From: an uncultured Gemmatimonadota bacterium
GTDB taxonomy: Bacteria; Gemmatimonadota; Gemmatimonadetes; Gemmatimonadales; Gemmatimonadaceae
Length of the DNA: 64,000 nucleotides
Reading direction: 5' to 3'
Assembly (NCBI GenBank): GCA_902825965.1
Contig: CADEDA010000010.1
Coordinates: forward strand, 47,089 to 111,088
Position numbers and translations under genes: made by a program. The first letter of the stretch is position 1, and each line of letters opens with the position of its first letter. Below the pieces are notes generated by a model, which saw only the letters and a program-made list of their open reading frames with translations, was not told where the DNA came from and searched no databases. This document shows, piece after piece, positions 12,277 to 21,600 of the stretch.

Positions 12277-13185
12277 ATGAAACGAATCTTGAAAGTGGTG
12301 GGATACCTGGTCGTCGCGCTGGTGGTCGGCGCGGGGGTCGGCGTCGCCGGGTTGTACGCCTGGTCGGGCGCCGAGCTGAAGAAGAAGAATCCGCTGCCCT
12401 CGCACGATTTCGCGGCCGCGACGGACAGCGCGAGCATCGCGCGGGGCGAGCACCTGCTGCGGGCGATCGCGAAGTGCAGCGATTGTCACGGGCAGGACCT
12501 CGGCGGTGCGATCATGATCGACGACCCGGCGTTCGGGACGATCTACGCCCCCAACCTCACGCGCGGCGACGGCGGCGTGGCGGCCTCGTACGACGACGCC
12601 ACGTGGGAGCGTGCCGTGCGGCATGGCATCGCGAAGGACGGCCGCCGGTTGCTGATCATGCCCTCGAACGAGTACCAGTACCTCTCGGACGAGGACCTGG
12701 CGGCGCTGCTGGGCTACCTGAAGCAGGTGCCGGCGGTGGCCCGCACGCACCCCGCGCCGCAGGTGGGCCCGGTCGCGCGCGCGCTGTACGCGGGTGGCGT
12801 GCTGCCGCTCTTCCCGGCGAACGCGGTGACACACGCGAACGAGGTGGTCCCGGCCGTGGCCGTGGACAGCTCCATCACCTACGGCAAGTACCTCGCCGAC
12901 ATCGGCTGCTCAGGCTGCCATGGTGCCGGGTACGGTGGCGGCGCGATCCCCGGGGGACCGCCGGACTGGCCGCCGCCGGCCAACCTCACGCCCGCCGGAC
13001 TCGACGCGGGGCAGTACGACCTCGCGGGCTTCACCAAGGCGCTGCGGGAGGGGGTGCGGCCGAACGGATCCACCATCAACCCGTTCATGCCGATCCACGC
13101 CACCAAGCTCATGACCGACGTGGAGATCATCGCGACCTACAAGTACCTGCGTTCGCTGCCGTCGAAGGAGTTCGGCACGCGGTGA
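12277..13185 (+). CDS. Membrane-anchored diheme cytochrome c
   Basis: A 302-residue protein with an N-terminal membrane anchor (residues 5-30) and two cytochrome c domains: CSDCH at 67-71 and CSGCH at 211-215, each followed by the NLTRGDGG/NLTPAGLD-type segment seen in alcohol-dehydrogenase-like cytochrome c subunits. It would work outside the membrane as an electron carrier. No dehydrogenase partner gene is next to it, so donor and acceptor are unknown. A strong AGGAGG lies about 8 nt before the ATG. Two hairpins separate its end from the convergent peptidase gene. Confidence 0.88.
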   Translation: MKRILKVVGYLVVALVVGAGVGVAGLYAWSGAELKKKNPLPSHDFAAATDSASIARGEHLLRAIAKCSDCHGQDLGGAIMIDDPAFGTIYAPNLTRGDGGVAASYDDATWERAVRHGIAKDGRRLLIMPSNEYQYLSDEDLAALLGYLKQVPAVARTHPAPQVGPVARALYAGGVLPLFPANAVTHANEVVPAVAVDSSITYGKYLADIGCSGCHGAGYGGGAIPGGPPDWPPPANLTPAGLDAGQYDLAGFTKALREGVRPNGSTINPFMPIHATKLMTDVEIIATYKYLRSLPSKEFGTR

Positions 13186-13194
13186 ATGCCACGC

Positions 13195-13272
13195 GGCGTG
13201 CCGGGTCGATGACCCGGCACGCCGCCGTGTGAGGCTGGCGGAGGCCGCGGCGCCGGACGGTGCCGCGGCCTC
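13195..13272. terminator. Double hairpin terminator between convergent genes
   Basis: Hairpin 1: GGCGTGCCGGGTC (13195-13207) pairs with 13211-13223 around GAT. Hairpin 2: GAGGCCGCGGCGCC (13241-13254) pairs with 13259-13272 with one mismatch around GGAC. They fill the 98-bp gap between the cytochrome c gene and the convergent S9 peptidase, one suited to each direction. Confidence 0.7.
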
Positions 13273-13283
13273 GTCGCGTCCGC

Positions 13284-16235
13284 TCAGGGGATGTACGGAC
13301 GCCCCATCTGGTCGCGGCCCTTCTCGGTGAAGGGGATGCCGTTCTTCATCCAATCCGGCTCGGGTGCACCGAGCAGCTTGGCGCCGAGGAACTCCTGCAT
13401 GCGACGGTCGATGTCCTTCTGGTTGGCGTACTTCCGCGGATTGTGGGCGTCACCGTTGTAGTTGAGCATGTACGCTTCCTTGCCCAGGCGGCGCATGGCG
13501 ACGAAGAACTCGATGCCCTGGTACCACGGCACGGCCCCGTCGTTGTCGTTCGCCATGAAGAGCACCGGCGTCGTGACCCGGTCGAGGTAGAAGAGCGGCG
13601 AGTTCTCCATGTAGCGCTCGGGATACTGCCACAGCGAGCCTCCGATGCGGCTCTGCCCGCGCTCGTAGTTCACGATCGCGCGCTCCACCCCCGACTCCCA
13701 GCGGATGCCGCCGTACGCCGAGGTCATGTTCACCACCGTCGCGTTGGGCACGGCCGCCGCGAAGAGGTTGGTCTGCGTGATGATGTAGGCCGTCTGGTAG
13801 CCGCCCCAGGACTGGCCGCCGATGCCGATCCGCTTGGGATCCGCGACGCCGCGTGCGATGAGCGACTGCACGCCCGGCACGATCGACTTGACTGCGCTGG
13901 GCCCGGGGTACCCGGGCGTGTAGTGGATGTTCGGCATGAACACCACGTAGCCCAGCGAGTTGTAGACGACCGGGTTGATGATGTTGCGCCCCGCCGGCCG
14001 GGTGTAGTTGTAGAGCCCGTCCGAGAGCTGCTCGTAGAAGTAGACGAGCATCGGGTACTTCTTGGCGGGATCGTAGCCCTCGGGCTTGTAGAGCAGGCCC
14101 TCGATCTCGACGCCGTCGCTGTTGAGCCACTTCACGAGTTCCACGTCGCCCCAGGAATACTGGGACTGCTCGGGCATCGCATCGGTGATCCGCTCCAGCC
14201 GATCGAAGCTGCTGCCGGTCCAGAGGTCCGGGAACTCCCGGTGATCGGCGCGCGCGACGAGGTACTGATCCGCGCCCTTGGCCTTCTGCAGCACCGGCCA
14301 GGACTTGGGGGCCATGACGAGCTTCTCGGGATTCCCCGGCGCGCCGACGCGGTCACGGTAGAGCCCCGCGTACTTGGTGGCGTTGTCGAAGGTGCGCAGC
14401 AGCAGCGGCTGCGCGGGATCGATGAACCGCTCCTCGGCGTCGAGGCGCACGACGCGGAACGTGAGGTTCTCCTTGCGCCCCACACCATCGGTGAGGTTGC
14501 GCGCGGCGGCGACGCCGAGCGGATCGACCTCCCACACGTCGTAGCGATCGTAGACGAGCACGCGCGCATCGTCCTTGGTCCAGCCCGCGAGTCCGTACGG
14601 GTTGGGTTCCGACGGCGTGTCGTGCTCCTCGTTCACGAGCGAGACGCCGGTGATGCCGGTGGAGATGTCGCGCGTGCGGCCGGTGGCCACCTCGTGCGCC
14701 TTCCACTGCCCGCCCTCGAACCACGTCACGTACTTGGCGGCCGGGGAGAGCTGCGCCGTGCCGCGGATCTTCACGGCGAGCTGCTTGCTGGCGCCGGTGA
14801 CGGTGTTGACGAGGTGCACGTCGTTGCCGTCGTCCCCGGCGATCGCGGCGATGTCGTAGGGTACGCCGGTGACGAGGAGGCCGGTCCGGCCATCGTCCGA
14901 GAGTTGCAGCTGCGGCATGGAGTCGTTCGCGATGCGCCGCATCTGGCGGGTGGCGACGTGGTAGACCGCCGTGTAGCTGCGATTGCGGTCCTGCGCGGCC
15001 TGCAGGCGCTGCATCGGCTGCGGGCGGGTGTCGCGCCAGTGCCAGACGTCCACGACCGCCTTGTCGGCGAGGGAGTCAGCGGGGATCGAGTCGAGCGGGA
15101 CGGGCTGCACCCCGAAGCGCAGCACGGCACCGGTCTTCACGAAGTCCACGCTGCCGCGCTCCGCGATGCGCATGCCGCCACCGACGGCGCCGGCGGCGAC
15201 GGCCACGCTGGCCGCCTGCGGGCCGGGCTTGGCGCGCGTGCCCGCGAGCGACGCGTGATAGAGCGTCACGCGCGGCTTGGTCTCCGTCCATTCGTCCGCA
15301 TCGGTGACGAACGCCACCTGCGTGGCGGCTTCATCGATCGCGAGGCTGCGGTAGTTCCCGGTCCCCACCTTGAGCGGCGTGACGACACCGCTGGCGAGAT
15401 CGCGGGCGTAGACGCCGTCGACCTTGAGCGAATCCGCACCGGTGACGCTGTAGACGAGGAACTTGCCGTTCGCGTCCATGGTGTAGTTGGTCACCCCTTC
15501 GATGCGCACCTCGCTGCCGGTGGCCAACTCGCGGAGCACCAGTGGCGCGCCGGAATCCTTGCGGCGCGCAGCCGCGCGGGTGGAATCGCCGCGTGCGGCC
15601 GCACCAGCGGCGCCTCCTGCAGCGCGCCCGCCGGCACCGGCGCCACCACCGGCGCCACCACCGGCACCCGCCGCAGCCGTCGTGTCGGCGTCGATCTGGT
15701 ACGCCACGTAGCGCCCGACATCCGCCGCGAGCTGGAAGCCGCGCACGCGATCGACCGTGGTCACCTCACCCGTCGCGAGCGCGAGGATCGCGAGCTTGTT
15801 GCGCGGCGTATCCGCGGGCCGTGCGCGGCGCAGCCGCGCGGAATCCATCGCGGCCTTGCCGGGATACTGCAGGAACACCACGTACCGAGAGTCGGCGGTG
15901 ACCTGAGCAGCCTGCAGGGTGAAGGGTGTGCCGGTGACCGAGTTGAGCGGCCGGCCGGTCCAGCCGCGCGCGACGCGGTGCTCGGTGTTGCCTGCCGTCG
16001 CACGCGCGACCAGCTGGCCGTCGCCGACGGTGGGCGTGAGCGTGTAGACCGCCCACTTGCCGTCGGGGGACAGGGTCGGCTGCGCGATGCTGCGCCAGAG
16101 GTCGTAGGTGTCCTGCGTGAGGGGCTTCTTGGTCCCCTGGGCCGCGAGCACGGCGTCCGTCGTGGCGGGCGCGAGCGCGGTCGCAAGTGCGGTCGCCGCA
16201 GCGGCCGCGAGTACGAGGAAGGAACGCATGGGCAT
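13284..16235 (-). CDS. Secreted S9 family (prolyl oligopeptidase) serine peptidase
   Basis: About 983 residues with a Sec signal (FLVLAAAAATALATALA), a long beta-propeller-like region and a C-terminal alpha/beta-hydrolase peptidase domain from about residue 730. Nucleophile Ser809 is in GGQSWGGYQ, the Asp is in ANDNDGAVPW and the His in NGDAHNPR. The family cleaves peptides, often after proline or from blocked N-termini; this one should act outside the cytoplasm. A Gly/Ala-rich linker at about residues 190-215 is built from a 12-bp DNA repeat. Two in-frame ATGs (16235, 16229) precede the signal equally well. It converges with the cytochrome c gene. Confidence 0.9.
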   Translation of the reverse strand: MPMRSFLVLAAAAATALATALAPATTDAVLAAQGTKKPLTQDTYDLWRSIAQPTLSPDGKWAVYTLTPTVGDGQLVARATAGNTEHRVARGWTGRPLNSVTGTPFTLQAAQVTADSRYVVFLQYPGKAAMDSARLRRARPADTPRNKLAILALATGEVTTVDRVRGFQLAADVGRYVAYQIDADTTAAAGAGGGAGGGAGAGGRAAGGAAGAAARGDSTRAAARRKDSGAPLVLRELATGSEVRIEGVTNYTMDANGKFLVYSVTGADSLKVDGVYARDLASGVVTPLKVGTGNYRSLAIDEAATQVAFVTDADEWTETKPRVTLYHASLAGTRAKPGPQAASVAVAAGAVGGGMRIAERGSVDFVKTGAVLRFGVQPVPLDSIPADSLADKAVVDVWHWRDTRPQPMQRLQAAQDRNRSYTAVYHVATRQMRRIANDSMPQLQLSDDGRTGLLVTGVPYDIAAIAGDDGNDVHLVNTVTGASKQLAVKIRGTAQLSPAAKYVTWFEGGQWKAHEVATGRTRDISTGITGVSLVNEEHDTPSEPNPYGLAGWTKDDARVLVYDRYDVWEVDPLGVAAARNLTDGVGRKENLTFRVVRLDAEERFIDPAQPLLLRTFDNATKYAGLYRDRVGAPGNPEKLVMAPKSWPVLQKAKGADQYLVARADHREFPDLWTGSSFDRLERITDAMPEQSQYSWGDVELVKWLNSDGVEIEGLLYKPEGYDPAKKYPMLVYFYEQLSDGLYNYTRPAGRNIINPVVYNSLGYVVFMPNIHYTPGYPGPSAVKSIVPGVQSLIARGVADPKRIGIGGQSWGGYQTAYIITQTNLFAAAVPNATVVNMTSAYGGIRWESGVERAIVNYERGQSRIGGSLWQYPERYMENSPLFYLDRVTTPVLFMANDNDGAVPWYQGIEFFVAMRRLGKEAYMLNYNGDAHNPRKYANQKDIDRRMQEFLGAKLLGAPEPDWMKNGIPFTEKGRDQMGRPYIP
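15639..15674. repeat. 12-bp tandem repeat in the Gly/Ala linker of the S9 peptidase
   Basis: The 12-bp unit GGCGCCACCACC occurs twice exactly (15639-15662) and then degenerates. On the coding strand it gives the Gly-Gly-Ala-Gly-type linker. Confidence 0.7.
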
Positions 16236-16348
16236 CCGGTGGGAAGGCGGTGGGTTATCTTCTGCCGACGACGCGGATTCTACGCAATTCCCACCCCCTC
16301 CGCTGGCCTGCGCGCCCAGACGGCACGCACGCACGCCCGAGTGACCCC

Positions 16349-16915
16349 ATGAAGCGCCTCCTCACCTACTTCCTGCGCGGCCTGGTCCTCACCGTGCCGC
16401 TCGTCGTCACGGTCGCGGTCTGCTGGGTCGTGCTCACGCGCATCGACGGATGGCTCGGCCTCTCCATCCCCGGGCTCGGCCTCATCATCACGCTGGCCGC
16501 GATCACGCTCGTGGGATTCGTGGGCTCGACCTTCCTCTGGCGCACCATGGAGGGCTGGCTGGATGAGCTGCTGGAGCGGCTGCCGTTCGTACGGCTGCTG
16601 TACTCGTCCACCAAGGACCTGCTCAACGCCTTCGTCGGCGAGAAGCGTCGGTTCGACGCGCCGGTGCTGGTCGCCCTCAGCGAGGACGGCGCCGTCCGTA
16701 CGTTCGGGTTCATCACGCAGGCCTCGCTGGCGGCGCTCGCCCTGCCGCAGGACGTGGCCGTGTACTTCCCGCAGTCGTACAACTTCGCGGGCCAGCTCGT
16801 GGTCGTGCCCTCGTCCCGCGTGACACGTCTCGAGGCCGAGAGTGCGGACGTGCTCGCGTTCATCGTGTCGGGCGGCGTCACGGACGTGCCCGGCACCCCC
16901 AAGGTGGAGGCCTGA
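16349..16915 (+). CDS. DUF502 family membrane protein
   Basis: A 188-residue protein with two N-terminal membrane helices (about residues 5-30 and 40-65) followed by a soluble beta-rich domain containing PFVRLLYSSTKDL and QDVAVYFPQSYNFAGQLVVVP, the hallmarks of DUF502. No biochemical role is known for the family. I chose the ATG at 16349, which begins with a clean MKRLLTYFLRGLVLTVPL helix; the frame is open further upstream but over non-family sequence. Its stop TGA overlaps the ATG of the following amidohydrolase by one base, so the two genes are coupled. Confidence 0.9.
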   Translation: MKRLLTYFLRGLVLTVPLVVTVAVCWVVLTRIDGWLGLSIPGLGLIITLAAITLVGFVGSTFLWRTMEGWLDELLERLPFVRLLYSSTKDLLNAFVGEKRRFDAPVLVALSEDGAVRTFGFITQASLAALALPQDVAVYFPQSYNFAGQLVVVPSSRVTRLEAESADVLAFIVSGGVTDVPGTPKVEA

Positions 16916-18222
16916 TGCGTCGCCCTTCGGTCGTCGCCGCCCTCGTGGCGTCCGCGATGGTGGTCCTCGGATCCCGCAGTGCCCCAGCCCTCGCGCAGCG
17001 CGTGCCGGCGGCACACCCCGACTCGGTCGTGCTGCTCCTGCCCGACCGCGTGTTCACGGGGCTGGAGGATTCGGCCCGCACGGGGTGGGCGGTGCTCGTC
17101 CGCGGCGAGCGCATCGTCGCGGTCGGGCCGCGGGAGCGGCTCAGTGTTCCCGCCGGCGCGCGACGTGTGGAGTTGCGCGGCAGCACGCTCATGCCCGGCA
17201 TGATCGAGGGCCACACGCACCTCTTCTTGCACCCGTACAACGAGACGTCGTGGAACGACCAGGTGCTCAAGGAGTCGCTCAGCCTGCGGACGGCCCGCGC
17301 GGTGAACCACGCCGCCGCCACGCTCCGGGCGGGATTCACGACCGCGCGTGACCTCGGCACCGAAGGCGCGGGGTTCGCCGACCACGGCCTCAAGCAGGCG
17401 ATCGAACAGGGCATCATCCCGGGCCCGCGTCTGCTGATCGCGAGCAAGGCGATCGTCGCGAGCGGCAGCTACGGGCCGGCCGGATACGCGAGCGAGTGGG
17501 AGGTCCCGCAGGGCGCCGAGGAGGCGGATGGTGTGGAGGGGCTCACCCGCGCGGCCCGCGACCAGATCGGACACGGCGCCGACTGGATCAAAGTGTACGC
17601 GGACTACCGCTGGGGCCCGAACGGCGAGGCGCGAGCGACGTTCAGCGAAGCGGAACTGCGTACGCTGGTCGAGGTCGCCGCCTCGAGTGGCCGGCGGGTG
17701 GTCGCGCACGCGGCCACCACGGAGGGCATGCGGCGCGCGGTGCTGGCCGGTGTGGCTTCCATCGAACACGGCGATGCGGGATCGGCCGAGGTGTGGCGGC
17801 TGATGGCCGAGCGGCAGGTGGGGTACTGCCCGACGCTGGCCGCGGTGGAGGCGACCGCGCGTTATGCGGGTTGGAAGGAGGGCCAGCCTCCGACCGCACG
17901 TACGCTGCAGAAGCGGGAGGGTCTACGTGCGGCCGTGGCGGCCGGCGTACCGATCTGTGTGGGCGGCGACGCGGGGGTGTTCGCCCATGGCGACAACGCC
18001 TGGGAGATCGAGCTGCTGGTGGCCGCCGGCCTGGCGCCGGCCGCGGCACTGCGCGCCGCGACCAGCGGCAATGCGCGCATCCTCGGACTGGACGACCGTC
18101 TCGGGAGCCTGCGCGAGGGCCTGCTCGCCGACCTCGTGGCGGTGGAGGGTGACCCGCTGCGCGAGATCGGCGCCGTGCGTCGCGTCCGCCTCGTGATGTC
18201 GGGCGGACGCATCGTGCGCTGA
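16915..18222 (+). CDS. Secreted amidohydrolase family metal-dependent hydrolase
   Basis: A 435-residue protein with a signal peptide (ALVASAMVVLGSRSAPALAQ) and the amidohydrolase fold: GHTHLFLHP (metal His pair) near residue 100, a lysine in DWIKVYADYRW, VAHAATTEGMRRAV, SIEHGD and GGDAGVFAHGDN with the catalytic Asp. A C-terminal LREGLLADLVAVEGDPL segment closes the small beta domain. Relatives include imidazolonepropionase-like enzymes and Xaa-Pro dipeptidases; the substrate cannot be assigned. Its location next to secreted S9 peptidases fits peptide or cyclic-amide turnover outside the cytoplasm. It converges with the next gene with 4 bp between stops. Confidence 0.88.
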   Translation: MRRPSVVAALVASAMVVLGSRSAPALAQRVPAAHPDSVVLLLPDRVFTGLEDSARTGWAVLVRGERIVAVGPRERLSVPAGARRVELRGSTLMPGMIEGHTHLFLHPYNETSWNDQVLKESLSLRTARAVNHAAATLRAGFTTARDLGTEGAGFADHGLKQAIEQGIIPGPRLLIASKAIVASGSYGPAGYASEWEVPQGAEEADGVEGLTRAARDQIGHGADWIKVYADYRWGPNGEARATFSEAELRTLVEVAASSGRRVVAHAATTEGMRRAVLAGVASIEHGDAGSAEVWRLMAERQVGYCPTLAAVEATARYAGWKEGQPPTARTLQKREGLRAAVAAGVPICVGGDAGVFAHGDNAWEIELLVAAGLAPAAALRAATSGNARILGLDDRLGSLREGLLADLVAVEGDPLREIGAVRRVRLVMSGGRIVR

Positions 18223-18226
18223 GGGA

Positions 18227-20371
18227 TCAGTCCGTGATGGGGCGCGGGGCGATGAGCCAGTGCCCGAACCAGTCGCGGAGCCGCCCGAGCCGGTCCACCA
18301 GCAGCCAGGGCTCGCCGGTGCGCGAGAGGTCGTGCGTCGAGCGCGGATAGCGCACGAACTCCACGGGCGTGCCCTGCTTGCGCAGCGCCATGAACCATTG
18401 CTCCGCGTCGGTCATCGGCGTGCGGTGGTCCTCCTCCGACTGCAGGATGAAGGTCGGGGTCTTCACCTTGCGCACGTAGCGGATGGGCGAGAGCGAGTCG
18501 TACATCGCCGGATTGTCCCAGGGACGGCCGAAGAACTCGAACTCGGTCAGCCCCTGCACATCCGACGTGCCGTACCAGGACCACCAGTTGGCGATCATAC
18601 GGTCGGCCTGCGCGGCCTTGAAGCGGTCGGTCTTCACCGTGATCCAAGCCGTCATCACGCCGCCGTAGGACCCGCCCGTGACGCCCATACGCGTGGAGTC
18701 CACGTCGGGGCGCTGCGCCGCGATGTCCACCGCCTTCATGAGGTCCTGATAGTCCTCGGCGAACCAGCGGCCGCGCGTGGAGTACGTGAAGTCCGCGCCG
18801 TAGCCGCTCGAGCCGCGTGGGTTGGTGTAGAGCACCATGAAGCCCGCGGCCGCGAGGTTCTGCGTCTCGTCGAACCACTGCTCGCCGTACTGCGAGTGCG
18901 GACCGCCGTGCACATAGAGCACCAGCGGGTACTTCTGCCCTGCGGTGTAGCCGAACGGCTTCATGAGCCAGCCTTCGATCTCGAGGTCACCGACACTCTT
19001 GAACGTCAGCCGCTCCGCGTCGCTCCACGCGACCTCGGCGTTGAGCTTGTCGTTGAACGATGTCACGCGCCGCTCTCCCTTGCCGTCGACGCCCGCGATG
19101 TAGAGCTCGGTGGGCTTGTTGACGCTGGTGGACACGTAGGCGACCTGGCGGCCCGCCATGTCGAACGTGAAGCCGTTCATCTTGCGCCGGCCGCCGAGGA
19201 CCTCGCGCATCTTCCCGTCCTTCGCGTTCACGAGGAAGAGGCCGCTGGAACCGCCGATGTCCGCCCACATCGCGATCTCGCCGCTGGGCAGCCACTGGAT
19301 GCCGTTGGGCTCGTACTGCCAGGTGGGCGTGAGGTTCGTGGCCTGGCCGCTGGCCACGTCCACGACCATCAAGCGGGCGTTCTTCACGCGGCCGGGGCGA
19401 TCGATGTACGCGAGCCGACGTCCGTCCGGCGACCAGGAGAGGTTGCCCTCGATGCCCGGCAGCGTCGCGACCTTGCGCGGGGCGCCGCCGGCGACGGGGA
19501 TCACGTAGATGTCGGAGTCGTTCTCGTCCACCTCATCGCGCGCGGCGTCGTACGGCAGGATCGCGCGGCGCTCGTTCTCCAGCGCGACGGCGCTATCGGA
19601 GCGGAGCGCCGCGTCCGCGGTGAAGGCGATCCAGCGACCGTCGGGCGAGACGGTGGCCGAGCCGTGCGAGTAGCTGGTGTTGGTGACCTGCACGCGCTTG
19701 GCGCCCGGCACCTGCGTGAACAGCTGCTGCGGACGGATCACGCGCGCCTCGCGCGGTCCCGGCAGGAATCCCTGTCCGTTCGCCTTGTAGCGCGTCTCGG
19801 TGATGTGGCGACCGTCGAAGCGCGCGGGGTCGACCGGCTTGGTGATCGCGCCGTACGGCGGCCGCGCCATCGGCTGCATGCGGCCATAGGGATCGTCGCT
19901 GCGGGGCGCGGCGGGTCCGCCCTCCGCGGTCGCGGGCGCCGCGAAGACGGCGAACTTGCCGTCGCGCGTCCACGAGCCGGCCGGGTAGTCGGTCAGCTGC
20001 ATCGCCTCGCCGCCGGGGGCATCCATGCGGATGGCCCACACCGGGCCCGAGCCCCCGGGCCGCTGCGAGTTGAAGAACAGGTACTTGCCGTCGGGGGAGA
20101 AGCGCGGATTCGAGCTCTCCGTGCTCGGCGCCGTGTAGCGCACCGCATCGCCACCGCTGGTGGGGACCACCCACACCTCTTGGTGCCGCTTGTTCTCGCG
20201 CTCATTCACCGTGGTGACCGTGAAGGCGACGACACGACCATCGGGCGACATGGCCGGCTGCGACAGCGTGGTCAGGCGGTGCCAGTCGTTGGGCTGCATC
20301 GCGCGCTGCGCAGGCAGCGCCGACGCGAAGGCGACGAACAGCACGGACAAGGTGCGAGCGGAACGGATCAC
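18227..20371 (-). CDS. Secreted S9C family (acylaminoacyl-peptidase-like) serine peptidase
   Basis: A 714-residue protein starting at a GTG behind GAGGAG, with a signal peptide (LSVLFVAFASALPAQ), TolB-like propeller blades (repeated SPDGRxxAFT) and a C-terminal hydrolase domain. Nucleophile Ser568 is in VTGGSYGGVMT, the Asp in SEEDHRTP and the His in RSTHDLSR. Such enzymes release N-terminal acyl-amino acids or short peptides. It is unrelated in length to the peptidase at 13284 but shares the same domain order. Confidence 0.92.
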   Translation of the reverse strand: MIRSARTLSVLFVAFASALPAQRAMQPNDWHRLTTLSQPAMSPDGRVVAFTVTTVNERENKRHQEVWVVPTSGGDAVRYTAPSTESSNPRFSPDGKYLFFNSQRPGGSGPVWAIRMDAPGGEAMQLTDYPAGSWTRDGKFAVFAAPATAEGGPAAPRSDDPYGRMQPMARPPYGAITKPVDPARFDGRHITETRYKANGQGFLPGPREARVIRPQQLFTQVPGAKRVQVTNTSYSHGSATVSPDGRWIAFTADAALRSDSAVALENERRAILPYDAARDEVDENDSDIYVIPVAGGAPRKVATLPGIEGNLSWSPDGRRLAYIDRPGRVKNARLMVVDVASGQATNLTPTWQYEPNGIQWLPSGEIAMWADIGGSSGLFLVNAKDGKMREVLGGRRKMNGFTFDMAGRQVAYVSTSVNKPTELYIAGVDGKGERRVTSFNDKLNAEVAWSDAERLTFKSVGDLEIEGWLMKPFGYTAGQKYPLVLYVHGGPHSQYGEQWFDETQNLAAAGFMVLYTNPRGSSGYGADFTYSTRGRWFAEDYQDLMKAVDIAAQRPDVDSTRMGVTGGSYGGVMTAWITVKTDRFKAAQADRMIANWWSWYGTSDVQGLTEFEFFGRPWDNPAMYDSLSPIRYVRKVKTPTFILQSEEDHRTPMTDAEQWFMALRKQGTPVEFVRYPRSTHDLSRTGEPWLLVDRLGRLRDWFGHWLIAPRPITD

Positions 20372-20454
20372 GGCGGGGGCTCCTCGAGGGTGGTTCGGAT
20401 CGGACGCCGCGTCGGGCGTCCGCAGGCAAAGTACGCGCTCCGGCCCCGCTCCGC

Positions 20455-21078
20455 TCAGCGCGGGGACCGCGCCATCAGCGCCCGCACGAGCGCCTCGGAG
20501 AGCGCATCCGCCGCGGGGTCGATGCGCAGGAATCGCGTCTCGTGGAAGAAGCCGGCGCCGTCGGCACGCATGATGCCCAGCATGGCGATGTGTTCGGTGT
20601 AGCGCTCCTGCCGACGTTGCGTCTGGGTCTCTGTCCGGGGACAGGGCGGGAGCCGCGGATCGCGGAGCGCCGGGTCGCAGCGTTGGCCGAGGGTCGCCTC
20701 CGGCACCGGCTCACCGGACGACGCCGCATTGACGTCCCGCGTGCGGACGCGCGTCTGCACGAAGACGGTCACCTCGAACTCGCCCGTCCCGGCGGGCACC
20801 TCGCGCCAGCGACTGCCCCGCAGCACGAGGGCGATCGACTCGCGCAGTTCCTGCGCCGCCTCGCCGGCGCTCGAGCGGTCGTCCTCGGGGATGGTCCGCT
20901 CGAAGATCCGCGACGGCAGCACCCAGCTGAATGTCGCGTCGGCGGGGAGCGACTCCAGTCTGGCGCCGGCCGGGCGCCGCACGCTCGGCGTGCGCACGGA
21001 CTGCGACGCGGAGGCGCAGCCCAGCGCCGCCATTGCGGCCAGCGCGAGGAGTGCGCGCGCGAGCGTGCGGCGGTGCAT
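20455..21078 (-). CDS. Envelope lipoprotein-like protein, paralogue of the next gene
   Basis: A 207-residue protein with a lipoprotein-type signal (LLALAAMAALGCAS). It is homologous to its upstream neighbour (21079-21600): compare ATFSWVLPSRIFERT with ATYSWVGPASVFRRT, and SRWREVPAGTGEFEVTVFV with SAWREVPQGAGEFEVTAWV. The shape (short envelope protein with a Y/F-SW motif and a beta-strand GEFEVT) weakly recalls DUF4136 lipoproteins; I do not assign a function. The ATG follows the neighbour's stop without a gap, and it ends the operon. Confidence 0.75.
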   Translation of the reverse strand: MHRRTLARALLALAAMAALGCASASQSVRTPSVRRPAGARLESLPADATFSWVLPSRIFERTIPEDDRSSAGEAAQELRESIALVLRGSRWREVPAGTGEFEVTVFVQTRVRTRDVNAASSGEPVPEATLGQRCDPALRDPRLPPCPRTETQTQRRQERYTEHIAMLGIMRADGAGFFHETRFLRIDPAADALSEALVRALMARSPR

Positions 21079-21600
21079 CTACTGCTTCTGCGTACCCAGC
21101 AGGAGCAGGCGCAGGATCTCGCCCGCCACGACGTTCCCGGTGCGCTCGGGGTCGTCGTACGGCAGTCGCCAGTCCACCCCGCGTCCGTCCACGCGTCGGA
21201 TGCCCACGACGAGTTGCTCGATCACCGTCGCGACGGATCGCGGCCCGAAAGCCTTGCGCCGATACACCCAGGCCGTGACCTCGAACTCGCCGGCGCCCTG
21301 TGGCACCTCACGCCATGCACTCCCGCGAAGGACCGTCTCGACGCTGCTGCGGATGCTGCGTCCCTCGGCCGTGTGCATCGCCAAGCTGTCCACCTCGAAC
21401 GTCCGGCGGAACACCGAGGCAGGTCCGACCCAGGAATAGGTCGCGCTCTCGGGCAGGACCCGCAGATCAACACTTCCGAGGCGTTCGAGGGGACTGCCCA
21501 GCACGGGGTAGACGTATCCCGACGGCGACGGGGACGCACCCTGCCCCGACGGGCCGTGGCAGGCCACGAGTGCGAGTCCCAGTGCCGCGACGGCCTTCAC
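21079..21600 (-). CDS. Envelope lipoprotein-like protein, tandem paralogue
   Basis: A 173-residue protein starting at a GTG that overlaps the aminotransferase stop by 4 nt (GTGA). It has a short lipoprotein-type signal (ALGLALVACHG). The SWVGP...VLRGSAWREVP...GEFEVTAWV core is shared with the following gene, so the two arose by tandem duplication. The C-terminus ends ILRLLLLGTQKQ. Function unknown; cotranscription with an aminotransferase, GNAT and flavin reductase gives no direct clue. Confidence 0.75.
   Translation of the reverse strand: MKAVAALGLALVACHGPSGQGASPSPSGYVYPVLGSPLERLGSVDLRVLPESATYSWVGPASVFRRTFEVDSLAMHTAEGRSIRSSVETVLRGSAWREVPQGAGEFEVTAWVYRRKAFGPRSVATVIEQLVVGIRRVDGRGVDWRLPYDDPERTGNVVAGEILRLLLLGTQKQ

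Noticed and set aside
10065..12437. Longer speA frame to 12437
   Set aside because: The extra N-terminus has no SpeA similarity and overlaps the start of the divergent cytochrome c gene; the ATG at 12083 has a promoter box next to it.
13260..16352. A 1030-codon plus-strand frame opposite the S9 peptidase
   Set aside because: Antisense shadow; low-complexity Arg/Gly/Val-rich sequence, no family motif. The same applies to 18260-20602, 29553-32480, 44045-46225 and other long antisense frames.
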